NCBI GenBank assembly: GCA_017893485.1
Contig: JACEHZ010000594.1
Span: 705,501 to 769,500 of the forward strand
Reading direction: 5' to 3'
Source: Hemerocallis citrina
Lineage: Eukaryota > Streptophyta > Magnoliopsida > Asparagales > Asphodelaceae
Length of the DNA: 64,000 nucleotides
Below the pieces are notes generated by a model that saw only the letters and a program-made list of their open reading frames with translations, was not told the origin of the DNA and did not search any database. A program made the position numbers and the translations under genes. Positions 12,890-23,570 of this stretch are shown here, piece by piece. Each line of letters begins with the position of its first letter. The first letter of the stretch is position 1.

Positions 12890-13622
12890 TGAGGTAGGAT
12901 AAAAATGGACTGGGGCCCAGGATGGCTCTCGCTCAAAGTCAAGCCAGCTCGGCCCCGGACCACCACAGGCTCGGTGCCGAGCCGTAAAATTCACCGCCAC
13001 GAAACTGGCCTCCTCGTTCCGACGATCCACCCCGACCTTCGGTCCCCGATCCTCGACCGTCCCCCGAGCCTTCCACTCAGCCGGGTATGGGAGGGGGATG
13101 ACCTGGCGCAACCCAGGCCCGCCTATTCTCCCAGAGACACAGGGCCCCCACGATCTGCCATATCAGCTCCAAAACCACTTGGGGCTTTGCCACGTCAGCC
13201 CTAAACCACTCTTGGCGCTGCCACGTATGCCCTAAACCCCCTGGGCCTCTTGCCATGTCAGGCCCATGGGCTTTCGGGTCCAGACCCTGCTCCCAAGCAG
13301 ATCCAAACCCGGTTGGGGTTATCTATAAATACCAGACCCTCACCCACCTTCAAAGGTAATCAATCTTTCACCACTTAAATCCCTAGTTACTGCTACTCTC
13401 TCTTAGAGACTAACTAGATCGTCGGAGGGTCTGCCACCGGGATAAACCCCGGTGTTTCCAGACCGTCTGCAGGTACACGAGGCAAGGCCAGCCGAGCCGA
13501 CCCTTCAGTGTCGGAGCGAGCCTCCAACTCACCGTCTGTTACCGAGCTCTTTCCCCCTTACAAATTGAGTCCGAACTCACACCTGGTGCATCCACACTCT
13601 CTCCAAAAAACAAACCGCATCA
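12890..13622 (+). repeat. 5' LTR of Tat element
   Basis: Begins TGAGGTAGGAT and ends AACCGCATCA; nearly identical to 27770-28500. It contains a TATA box at 13324-13331. Confidence 0.95.
13324..13331 (+). promoter_or_regulatory. LTR TATA box (TATAAATA)
   Basis: TATAAATA in the 5' LTR, about 300 bp before the LTR end. It is conserved in the 3' LTR at 28204-28211. Confidence 0.7.
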
Positions 13623-13625
13623 GGT

Positions 13626-13643
13626 TGGCGCTGTCTGTGGGAA
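13626..13643 (+). other. Primer-binding site of Tat element
   Basis: TGGCGCTGTCTGTGGGAA starts 3 bases after the LTR. The leading TGGCGC matches the 3' end of a tRNA ending in GCGCCA, as tRNA-Asp does; the exact primer tRNA is inferred and the match past the first bases is imperfect. Confidence 0.6.
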
Positions 13644-13875
13644 ACTTATTTTTTTCGGTAAGGACGATAGTCCGAGCCTCACCACCGACGCTCTCCCTTT
13701 GACCCACTCTCCCATGCCTCCCAGGGCCCGGAGACCGACTTCATCCGCCCGCCAGGACGGGCCTCCCCTTTAGGACGCCCTCGACGGAAGGCAAGGATCA
13801 AATAATCCGAGGGCGAACCCCGGACCCCAACAAGAAGAGCCTCACGTCGAGCAACCCGACCTTCGTCGGGTTATT

Positions 13876-15351
13876 ATGAACCGAAGGGCTAGCCAGGCTG
13901 GGGGAGGGACCGCTTCCAACTCGGCCCCGAACCATTCTAGGCCTGCGCCCGAAGTGAGGCCGTCAGTACTCAGCCGCATTGGCCGAATTCCTACACCCCG
14001 ACCCGACCCTTCTGACCATGGCGCGGTCACCAGGGCCGAGTTTCGGAGCTTCCGGGATGAAATCATGGAGGCTCTTCACGGAGCGCCGAGGTCCGCGACG
14101 CTCGACCGACCCCGTCAAATGAGCGAAGGAAGGAGCTACACTCGTGTGCCACCTCCTCCACCGGAGTGCGCAGACCAGGTACTCCGTCGCCTCATTGAGA
14201 TGGAGAATTGCCTCGAACGCATCGGCGACGGGAATTCAAACCCCGTCCTAGGCCGAGCGCCTTCCCGGCCGCCATTCTCCGTTAACATCTTAGAAGCGGA
14301 GATCCCCCGGAACTTCCGGCCTCCACAATTCGAAACTTACAACGGCGAGGGTGATCCGGCTGATCACATGGAGGGCTTCAAGACCCTCATGATGATTCAT
14401 AGCACTTCGGATCCCCTGCTGTGCCGAGCCTTCCCGGCCACCCTCCGGGGCCTGACAAGGGAATGGTTCTCCCACCTCTCCCCCCGTTCAATCTTCTCGT
14501 TCGATCAGCTGGAAGCCAACTTCTTGGGCCACTTCATCACCAGCAGGAAAGCCGAGAAGACGAGCGCATCCCTGCTCGACCTCCGCCAGAGGGAGGGGGA
14601 ACCACTCCGTGATTTCGTCAAAAGGTTCACAACCGAGGCAAGATCAGTCTCTGCCCTCGATGCCGGGGTCGCCTCGGTCGCCTTCCGACACAATGTCTGG
14701 CACAATCAGCTAAAGGTCTCCCTGGCGAAGAAGCCACCTCTGGACTTCCCTGACCTTCTCAATCGAGTCGATAAGTACATACGAGCAGAAGAAGCTCTGA
14801 ACCCAGAGGGCAGCAAAGAAGTCATAGGAAAGGGCAAACGCAGGGCTGATGAGATCGAACCTGCCCGAAAAGCGGCAAAGGAAGGGGTCGGCGCGAAGAG
14901 GGTACCTCCGGTCCCTCGCTTCGAAAGGTACACCCCGCTGACACAGAACGTGTCTGCCATCCTCTTAGAAATCGAGGACAAGGGCCTTGTCCGACTCCCT
15001 CCCCGACCAAGCAACAACAAGAAGCGAGACCAACGCTTCTACGGCCGTTTTCACAGGGATCATGGGCATGAAACCGACCAGTGTCGGGCCCTGAAAGATG
15101 AAATTGAGGCCCTCATCTCACGAGGATACCTCCGAGAGTTCACAAGAGAAAGCCAACGGGATCGACGGGATATGAGGAATCGGAGGCCTTCGCCTCCGAT
15201 CCCTATTCCGAACCGCATCCAGGATCGGGATCCCGAGCCCGAGGGAGCCGCAGGCACGCCGGCCATTCTACACTGTGTCCATGGAGGACCAATGGGGGGA
15301 GAGTCAAATACTTCCCGAAAAGCCTTCGTCCGAGAGGTGAACGCTGTTTAA
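13876..15351 (+). CDS. gag: Gag polyprotein of Tat element
   Basis: An uninterrupted 491-codon frame. A proline/arginine-rich N-terminus is followed by the retrotransposon gag core (about residues 140-270: NFRPPQFETYNGEGDPADHM, LTREWFSHLSPRSIFSFDQL, REGEPLRDFVKRFTTEA). A basic linker comes next, then a degenerate knuckle, FHRDHGHETDQC (about residues 395-408), which keeps H and C residues but lacks the usual first Cys. Gag coats the RNA genome and forms cytoplasmic particles. The frame ends 15 bases before protease homology resumes in a different frame. Gag and pol therefore either use frameshifting or were separated by an indel; the latter is more likely since pol itself is broken. ATG at 13876 is the first in-frame start after the leader. 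Confidence 0.93.
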   Translation: MNRRASQAGGGTASNSAPNHSRPAPEVRPSVLSRIGRIPTPRPDPSDHGAVTRAEFRSFRDEIMEALHGAPRSATLDRPRQMSEGRSYTRVPPPPPECADQVLRRLIEMENCLERIGDGNSNPVLGRAPSRPPFSVNILEAEIPRNFRPPQFETYNGEGDPADHMEGFKTLMMIHSTSDPLLCRAFPATLRGLTREWFSHLSPRSIFSFDQLEANFLGHFITSRKAEKTSASLLDLRQREGEPLRDFVKRFTTEARSVSALDAGVASVAFRHNVWHNQLKVSLAKKPPLDFPDLLNRVDKYIRAEEALNPEGSKEVIGKGKRRADEIEPARKAAKEGVGAKRVPPVPRFERYTPLTQNVSAILLEIEDKGLVRLPPRPSNNKKRDQRFYGRFHRDHGHETDQCRALKDEIEALISRGYLREFTRESQRDRRDMRNRRPSPPIPIPNRIQDRDPEPEGAAGTPAILHCVHGGPMGGESNTSRKAFVREVNAV

Positions 15352-15365
15352 GACAACCCCTCACC

Positions 15366-18300
15366 CTGATTACAACTGGTACCTGTCTCCTTCCCGGAGA
15401 GGACCTAGAAGGCGTCTGCCTCCCTCATTGCGATGCCCTCGTCATTGGCCTCCACATGGCAAATTGTGAAGTTCGCCGGATCCTCGTCGACAACGGTAGC
15501 TCGGTAAACATTCTCTTTCTCGAAGCCTTTGAGAATCTCAAACTGCCCAGAGGCAAGCTCAAGCCGGCCGGATACACTTTGCACGAATTCTCCGGCGTCC
15601 CTGTCGTAATAGAAGGGATTGTGACTCTTGATGTTACCGCGGGATCGGTTCCGATCTAGCGAACCGAGTCCATGGACTTCATGGTGGTAAACGTCAAGGC
15701 GACTTACAACGCCATACTCGGCCGACCCGGGCTGTGCTCCCTTCAAGCGGTTCCTTCAGCTTACCACTTGAAACTCAAATTCCCCACCCAGCAAGGGGTC
15801 GGTATCGTCCGAGGTAACCAAGAAGCAGCACGGTCATGCTATACGACCACCGTCGGAGGGGGTGTCTTCCCCCTCGACGCCGTCGAGCTCGAGTCTGAGA
15901 GGGACGGTCCCGCTCCTGAGCCGGTCGACGAACTGGAGGAGGTTCCGTTCGGTGCTGCGGACGAGTCAAAATGGTTCCGGGTGAGCCGCTCACTCCCCGA
16001 GGACTTGAAGTCTGACATAATCGACTGCATCCGCTGCAACGTCGATCTCTTCGCCTGGAAGCCCTCTGACATGCCTGGGATATCCGAAGACCTGATCATG
16101 CACAGGCTGAGCGTCATCCCGGGATCCAAGCCGGTCGCTCAGAAGAGGCGCAAATTCGCCCCGGAGAGGCAGCAAGCTGTGAAAGCAGAGGTGGACAAAC
16201 TCTTGTCCGCTCGGTTCATTCAGGAGGTCAGCTACCCCGAGTGGTTGGCCAACGTCGTCATGGTTAAAAAGGCGGCTGGGGGATGGCGGATCTGTATAGA
16301 CTTCACGGATCTAAACAAAGCATGCCCTAAAGATCCTTTCCCCCTCCCTAGCATCGATGCTTTGATCGACGCGACCTCGGGACTCGAGCTGCTGTCCTTC
16401 ATGGATGCCTTCGCAGGGTATAACCAAATCTGGATGTTCCCGCCTGACATTGCGAAGACCTCGTTCGTCACCGACCAGGGTCTTTTTTGCTATCGCGTTA
16501 TGCCCTTCGGGCTGAAAAACGCCGGAGCCACCTATCAACGGCTCGTGAACTGGATCTTCAAAGACCTAATCGGCCGCAACATGGAGGTCTATGTCAACGA
16601 CATGCTCGTCAAAAGCCGGGCCGGCCCAGATCACGTCGCCGACCTCGAGGAAGCCTTCAGAATCCTCCGACGTCATAACATGAGACTCAACCCGGCCAAG
16701 TGCGCATTCGGGGTCTCCTCCAGAAAATTTCTGGGGTTCGTCGTCAGCCAGCGCGGCATCGAGGCGAACCCAGAGAAGATTCAGGCCATAATAGACATGG
16801 CCCCACCCCGGAATGTCAAGGAGGTTCAGAGACTCACGGGCCAGTTGGCGGCCATCGGTCGCTTCCTCTCCAAATCAGGGAAGAAATCTCTCCCTTTCTT
16901 CAAAGCTCTGCGCGGAAAAGGGGGCTTCGAATGGGGTGCCCCTCAACAAGAAGCCTTCGAGCAGCTGAAGCAGTACCTCGCCAACCCTCCTCTCCTCAGC
17001 AAATCCGAGCCGGGTGAACCCCTGTGGCTCTACCTCTCCGCCTCGGATAGCGCCCTCAGCACCGTCCTCGTCCGAGAAGAGGACGGGGTTCAGAAGTCGC
17101 TGTATTATGTAAGCAAGGTCCTACTCCCTGCCGAGACGAGGTACGCAAAGATCGAAAAGGTGGCCTATGCTCTGGTCATGGCGGCCCGGAAGCTTTGCCC
17201 TTACTTCCAAGCTCACTCCATCCAAGTTCTAACTGACCAGCCCTTGAAAACCATCCTCTACAAGCCAGAGAACTCTGGCCGCTTGGTCAAGTGGTCAATT
17301 GAGCTGAGCCAATACGACCTCGGCTATCAGCCGAGGACGGCGATCAAAGGTCAGGCCCTCGCCGAGTTCATCACCGAGTGCACAGCTTTTGAGTAACCAA
17401 GTGTCAAAGGGTCGGATCCGATCTGGGAAGTCTATGTCGACGGATCCTCCTGTGAAACTGGGAGTGGAGCCGGAATCATCCTCCGAGGCCTCGACCAATT
17501 TCTCCTTCAATACTCCCTCCGCCTCAACTTTCTGGCCTCCAACAACGAGGCGGAATACGAGGCCATGATCGCCGGACTGACCCTAGCACATCGAGCCAGA
17601 GCCAAGCAGATCCGGGCCTTCAGCGATTCTCAGCTCGTGGTCATTCAGATCACCGGGGAATACGAGGCCCGCGACAACCGGATGGTGAAGTATTTGGCTG
17701 TGGTCCGACGTCTCCTAGCATCCTTCTGCTGCTCCACGGTCGTTAGGGTCCCCAGGGAGCAGAACGCCCAAGCAGACGCATTATCAAAGCTCGCCTCCTC
17801 CTCCTTCGAGGGCCTCGACCAAACGGTACTCATCGAAATCCTCTTAAAACCAAGTATCAATGACCAAGACCAGGAGGCAATGTGCGTACAAAGCAGTATC
17901 AGTCCGAACGACTGGACCGCCCCCATTCGAAGATTCTTAGTCCGAGCCGCGCTTCCCGAAGACCGGGCCGAGGCAAGACGAGTCAGGATCCGAGCTGAAA
18001 GGTTTGTCATGATCGACGACATCCTCTTCAAACGCTCGTACACGCTGGTCGATGGTAAGCCGTACCTCCGCTGTCTCACCAATGACGAAGCCAGCTACGC
18101 GCTGAAAGAACTTCATGAGGAGATCGGCGGATGCCATATGGGAAGCAGATCACTCGCTCGTAAAGTCCTGAATCAGGGTTACTATTGGCCCACCATGCTC
18201 CAAGACTCCCAAGACCTGTTCAAGAGGTGCGGCCCATACCAGAGGTTCTCCCCTATCAAGAGGCTTCTTCAAGCCAATCTCCGATCCATGGCTAGTCCTA

Positions 18301-19169
18301 CGTCATTTGCCATGTGGGGCATGGACCTTGTGGGCCCCTTCCTCGCAGCAACAGGGCAAAGGAAATTCTTGATAGTCGCCATCGACTACTTCACAAAGTG
18401 GCTCAAGGCCGAGCCGCTGTCCAGCATCACCGAGCGCCAAACACAGCAGTTCTTCTGGAAGAATATCGTTTGTCGGTTCGGGATCCCTCAGGTCCTCGTT
18501 ACAGACAACGGGACCCAATTCGCAGGCCAAAACTTTCGAAAGTTCTGCGAAGACATCGGCATCCAGCAACGCTTCTCCGCTATATGCCACCCTCAGTCCA
18601 ACGGCCAAGCAGAGAACGCAAACAGGCAAATCCTCGATGATCTCAAGAAGCGCCTCGACAGTTCCCCCAAAGGGCTGTGGGTGGAAGAGTTGCCCAGCGT
18701 GCTATGGGCGCACCGAACCACCAAGAGGATCCCCACAGGAGAGACACCGTTCAGTTTGACCTACAGGACCGAGGCAGTGATCCCCGTAGAGATCGGTTTA
18801 CCCTCTCCCCGAATCATGGCCTTCGACGAAGCCGACAACTCATCCGGCCTAAAGGCTAACCTGGACCTCGTCGCCGAAGTTAGGGAGAAGTCCTCCGTCC
18901 GAAGGAGCATCTACCAACAGCGGATCGAGAGGTTTTACAACAAGAAGGTTTGCCCGACAGACATCAAAGCGGGGGACCTCGTGCTGTGCAAATTGTCCGT
19001 CTCGGATCCGACCAAGAAGAGGAAGCTGGCTTCCAACTGGGAGGGCCCATACAGGGTAGCCGAGGCCATACGTCCCGGCACTTACTGACTGGAGGATATG
19101 AAGGGTCGGGCTATCAAGCGACCCTGGAACGCCGAACACCTGATGAAGTTCCTGGAAGAACGGATATAG
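15366..19169 (+). pseudogene. pol: Pol polyprotein of Tat element with three in-frame stops
   Basis: One reading frame runs from about 15366 to TAG at 19167-19169, broken by TAG (15657), TAA (17394) and TGA (19086). Domains in order: aspartic protease (ILVDNGSSVNILF, 15480); reverse transcriptase (15990-16900; WRICIDFTDLNKACPKDPFP, YRVMPFGLKNAGATYQ, MEVYVNDMLVKS); RNase H in the RT-linked position (LSASDSALSTVL... QVLTDQPLK); a second RNase H (YVDGSSCETGSGAGIIL, NNEAEYEAMIAGL, FSDSQLVV); and integrase (18050-19080; zinc-finger region, then WGMDLVGPF, VTDNGTQFAG and HPQSNGQAEN with the DDE residues present). Disabled residues: the RT catalytic box is YVND instead of YVDD, and the integrase finger has RCGPYQRF where C-X2-C is expected. 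The dual RNase H is diagnostic of the Tat lineage. Confidence 0.95.
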
Positions 19170-19623
19170 GTTCCTGCTTGGCTAATGTAAATAATAATTT
19201 TGTAAGCTTTCATATGTAAAAGGCCCTTTTAGCGCCCCTCTCTACATGTATGAAAGAGATCCCTTTTTGTCAACTCCAAACGCCTCGGCAGGTCCGACCT
19301 AACACCGGACAATGGGATCGCTTTCTCAAAGCTTCGGCAACCGAGTCCTCACTCTGGTGTCGTCCCCGATGTCTCGGTAGGTCCGAACCGGCTTCAGGCC
19401 AGGGAGCCGCTATAACGCCTCCCAGTGTCCAAGACGCCATGCCCGGCGTCGATCCCTCACGGATCGGCAGGACCGAACCTCATCTCCGCCATCAATCAGC
19501 AAAGCTATTGGCCAGAGCGAAGAATGAAAAGATACTCCTTGTTCATACTCCCTTATTAGTTCTGGAAAACAAACAAAGACCGTTACAAGACCACTCCACT
19601 CATTTCAAACAGAAAGAATTCCC

Positions 19624-20172
19624 TTAGGGCCCCTCAGGTCCGAGGGATGGCAATCCCACTCCGATCGAACGACTAGGACCTCTCTCCTCGTCACGGTGGT
19701 CCTTGGGGTCAGCCACGGTCGACACACCGGCCACGGAGCTCTGGGCATCAACCGGTCGGACACGCTCCAGCAGCAGCAATGCCGAAGGAACCCCCTCCGC
19801 TCGCCGGTCTCCTGAGGAGGATGTCGTCCTCATCTCGGAGACACCCAGCATCGTCTTATAACGGTGTATCTCCATCTCCTTCTCCACTATGACGTCGCGA
19901 AGAAGCCTTTCAGACGAGGGCCTCTGCAACGACGCACTCGACATGGTGTACCCGAGACCGGCACTTCTGAGGTCCCGATCTACCATTGCCCTCTTCAACC
20001 GGTTCGCCTCGGCACTCAGAGCCTCAGACTTGTCCCGATAATAGTTAAAGGCAGCATCCTGGTCGCGAGCCCCCTTGCGATAACGAACCAACGTGGCCTC
20101 CAGGACCTTGATTTTACTTCGGAGCCACGCCACGTCGGAGTGACGGGGGTCCGCATCGGGAAGGAGAACCGT
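19624..20172 (-). CDS. Antisense coiled-coil ORF of Tat element
   Basis: A minus-strand frame of about 170 codons: AWLRSKIKVLEATLVRYRKG, SEALSAEANRLKRAMVDRDL and LLRDVIVEKEMEIHRYKTML give a heptad-like, charged coiled coil. The frame is open upstream of the Met at 20133 to about 20172, where CTCTTTTAG/GT resembles a splice acceptor. It may therefore be a 3' exon of the antisense gene at 20366-21365. Similar coiled-coil antisense ORFs occur in Retand-type elements; the function is unknown. Confidence 0.55.
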   Translation of the reverse strand, partial: TVLLPDADPRHSDVAWLRSKIKVLEATLVRYRKGARDQDAAFNYYRDKSEALSAEANRLKRAMVDRDLRSAGLGYTMSSASLQRPSSERLLRDVIVEKEMEIHRYKTMLGVSEMRTTSSSGDRRAEGVPSALLLLERVRPVDAQSSVAGVSTVADPKDHRDEERGPSRSIGVGLPSLGPEGP

Positions 20173-20365
20173 TACCTAAAAGAGAACCAACCACCGCTCA
20201 AAACACATCGGCAAAAAGGGTCCGGAAAAATCCGAGTACAAAAGACTTGGCCAATCAAAAAATCCTTTTTATAAATTAAATCCTTCATACAAAAATGCGG
20301 TGGCCAGTCCGCGATCGGCAAATACATCAAAAAAGAAAAAAAAAGAGAACAAGGGGGCGAACAGC

Positions 20366-21365
20366 CTATGTTGTCACCTCAGCATCAGCCGGGTTCACGT
20401 GAGGGTTGTCAGCCGAACCCACGACCGGAGCTTCAGCATCAGGAGTCTTCGGTGGCGCCTCGATCTCCAAATCATAGTCGAGGCCAGACAGATCGATGGT
20501 GATCCCCAGCATCGCCTAGAACACGCCCAACCTAAGAGGCACCTTCTGCTCCTCACACAGCAACACGAAACAGATTATCTGTTTCCATGAATTCGGCCCA
20601 TACTGCATCGGAGCCAGGGACACCCAATTTAGCACATCCCGAATAAACGGATGGACCGGCGGCCTCAGTTCGGAGTCGAAGGCGTCTACGGGGAAGATGC
20701 AGTACCATTCCGGCAGGGAGTCGGTGGGACGGAGGCTCGGGCTCGGCAACATCAGTTCGTAACCGGACCCGATGTGGAAGGCGGACTGAGCAACCTCCAA
20801 ATCACCAGCTTCCAAGATCGTCGGAAGCGTATCCATCTTTACCATCTTCCGACTCGGCGAAGACGGCTGAACCCCATACAACACCTTATCGGAGAGATCA
20901 TCGGGGAACTTGTTCGGCTGTACAGGCGACCCCGTCACTACATTCCGGAGGATGGGCGCTCGGCTCGGACCACCGGCCTTCGCCCCCTTCTTTCTTGACA
21001 CCCTCTTCTTCTTAGCCCTCTCCGGCGAGGGAGTGGATAAACGCTCGAGACCAGTCGGCGTGAAAGACGAACCTACTCGCCGAACCGTGGATCTCTTCCC
21101 TGTACCTCCTGTCCGAGCCTCGGCCGCTTCACCCTCGCCTTGGCTACCCTCCTCCTCGGAAACCGGATCCAGTATCTGAACATCGTCCGAGCTATCACTC
21201 CCCTCCTCAGAATCGCTGCTCTCCACCACATACGGCTTCCGGGAGTGAAGGGGCTTCACATCATATACCGTCTCCTCTCCCACGATGTCGAGTCTGAGAG
21301 CCCATGCCAGGGTTCCCTTCCCCCCTAGATGTCGACGCCGAAGAGCCAGACTGAGCCCTAGACAT
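20366..21365 (-). pseudogene. Antisense ORF (putative gypsy-type transposon / Transposase_28-like domain)
   Basis: Lies between pol and the 3' LTR, opposite to gag-pol. A long open frame (21283-20516) has an acidic serine-rich N-terminus (SSDSEEGSDSSDD), a basic stretch (ERAKKKRVSRKKGAK) resembling a nuclear signal, and a C-terminal block LPEWYCIFPVDAFDSELRPP, HPFIRDVLNWVSLAPMQYGP, NSWKQIICF that matches the plant 'putative gypsy-type transposon' domain. The likely start is ATG at 21365 (MSRAQSGSSASTS), one base out of frame, so an indel near 21330 is inferred. A TAG at 20516 is followed by an open tail to 20366. A TATA box lies about 150 bp upstream of the start. Function unknown; such antisense ORFs are typical of Tat elements. 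Confidence 0.75.
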
Positions 21366-21515
21366 GCCTAACTAAATAAATTTACAAACTAACCTTTGGT
21401 TGCCTCGGAAAGACGAGCTCGGTGCTACAAACAATAATGACGAGAGCCGAAGTGTTTGGGTATTCTTTGAAGAAAGCAGCAAGAGAGAAATGAGCGGAAT
21501 GGGGGGAAGGTGGGG

Positions 21516-21523
21516 TATTTATA
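21516..21523 (-). promoter_or_regulatory. Antisense TATA box
   Basis: TATAAATACCCC on the minus strand, about 150 bp upstream of the antisense ORF start at 21365. A second TATAAATACCCC lies at 22250-22239 in the same orientation. It is plausibly the promoter of the antisense transcript. Confidence 0.5.
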
Positions 21524-22242
21524 AAGGAAAAAGTGACTCCTCGTTTTTTGCATTACTGTTCCTCGATTGACGTAAAACTGCCACCTAGAAAATCGCGCCA
21601 CGTCACCTTGAAACGTGCACCGCTGACGTCACCCAGCATCAGATTGGAAATCAGACACAAGGGTCGGTCCAGATGAAATACCTCGGACCCGTACACCCCC
21701 GCATCTATCCCTAGAAGCAAGAGAAAATTTTGTTTAAAAGTTTTAAAGGCACTCGCCTTGGGCGAGCGACCCGGGCTCCAGGGCTCGGTCGGTTCCCCTC
21801 TCACCCGCGAGCAACTCGGTGCTTACGGCCTCGGAAGCCGAAACCCCGAATTGTTCGAGGATGGGAGAAAAACTACCATCGCCTGGGACCCTGTCGAAAA
21901 GCAGATCGGCCTACCTCCCATCTCTAACTCCTTCGGGCTGACAACCATCGGAAGCCGTCAGCCCGGAAGGAAGATAGAGATCGGAGAAGACCCATCCGTC
22001 CGAGGCATCTTATCCCCCCGGTCCGAACTTCGGTCGTCATCCCTCCCGCCCTGATCTCCCTTGGTTCTGACAAACGTATCAGGGCCGTCAGAACCAGGAG
22101 AAGATCACGGCGGTAGAATAACCACCCATCCGACGCTCTCAGGGTTGGAATTTTTCAAGTAACAGGCGTCCGCCCAAGGCAGACACCTCTGATGGTCGAT
22201 GAACCACCCTTGCTGTGATCGAAGCTACAGGGGGGAGCGGGG

Positions 22243-22250
22243 TATTTATA
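22243..22250 (-). promoter_or_regulatory. Second antisense TATA box
   Basis: Same 12-mer TATAAATACCCC as at 21523, suggesting duplicated or alternative antisense promoters inside the Tat element. Confidence 0.35.
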
Positions 22251-23399
22251 ACCTCCCCCAAAGACCAGCCATTATGGCCCTTGGGAGGCCAAGCGACGGA
22301 AACCCAGCCGTCACGCCTAGGGAGCTGAAGCGCCATACATTTATTAGAGGACGCCATTTAATGACCCTGGGAAGTTGGAATGCCGCACGAATCCCGGAGT
22401 GTAACGCTCCGGATCCCCACAATTGGACATCCGTGACACAACCAGAATCATTGCCTTCAAATGCATCTCAACACAGTAAATAACGCGAAAATTTAAACAC
22501 TTTTATTGCCATTGGAGTTATTACATCAAAAATTACAATATCAAAAGTTCTTGAACAAGGAATACAATTTACATAACTTATTACAACTGATCGCAAGGAA
22601 TATTCAGGCTCCTCTGGCAATGCTGTCAGTTGTCTTCCAGATCAGCAATCGATTGGTCATTGCTGAGAACTCTGCTGAGTGGTCTATCTGCTTTCCTGGA
22701 ACTTGTTCCTCGGCTTGAACCTTCTGTTGCGCGACTTTGATATTTCTACACCCATTCGAATGGTGGGCACGTATACTGTCATCTCCCCTTGGGTGCCCTG
22801 CTGATCTTGGGATCTCCTGCACTTGTGACCTGACATTCATGTACCTAAAATGTGGGGTACGTCAGTAATTCTACTGACGCAAAGCTGATAAAAAAACAAC
22901 GATCTCCAAACTGGCAACCACAAACCATCTTGAATGAAAAGGAAAACATGCATCCTAATTCCCTGGTGTTCGGGTATGCCATGGTCTAACAACTAATGCG
23001 CTGATCACCTGCCTTATTGTAATACAAGCAACCTTGGGACTCTGGATACGCATGCATCCCATACTACATACGTTCCAGGCCAAAACATGACATGGTCTAA
23101 TCTAATGCACGAAACAAAATGCACACGATGCACTTACTCTAATGCGATTTATTAGGAACGCATGCATCCCACACTGCATACTTTCCCAAAATCAACTTCG
23201 ATGGACATGTATGCATCCCATACTACATACCTTCCAAGGAGTTCGTTTTTCTGAATATAGGGTTCAATCCCTCGTCATGCAATGCATTCTAATTGGGTCT
23301 ACTTCCTGTTCCTGATAGTATGACATGGTTGAGGAGATAAATAACATAAATGTTTCGGGGCGCTGCCTGTTGTCACCAATCATCGTTGCCTCAGACCCT

Positions 23400-23570
23400 C
23401 CTTGAAGGTCGTGACGAACTTAAGATATGCAGTCCCACCGCTTTGCAGTCAACGGTCCCATCGTTCTGCAGTCAACAGCCGTGCCGAACTTAAGGGTATG
23501 CTGTCCCACCGCTCTGCAGTCAACGGTCCCACCGTTATGCAGTCAACGGCCATGACGAACTTAAAGATAT
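23400..23570. repeat. Short tandem repeats in nested LTR
   Basis: Imperfect tandem copies with CTGCAGTCAACGGTCCCACC and GACGAACTTAAG, spaced about 60-70 bp apart. They follow scattered GCATGCATCCCATACTACAT copies upstream. Confidence 0.65.

Noticed and set aside
12854..13204. Overlapping frames in the Tat LTR
   Set aside because: Repeated in both LTRs, overlap in opposite strands, GC-driven.
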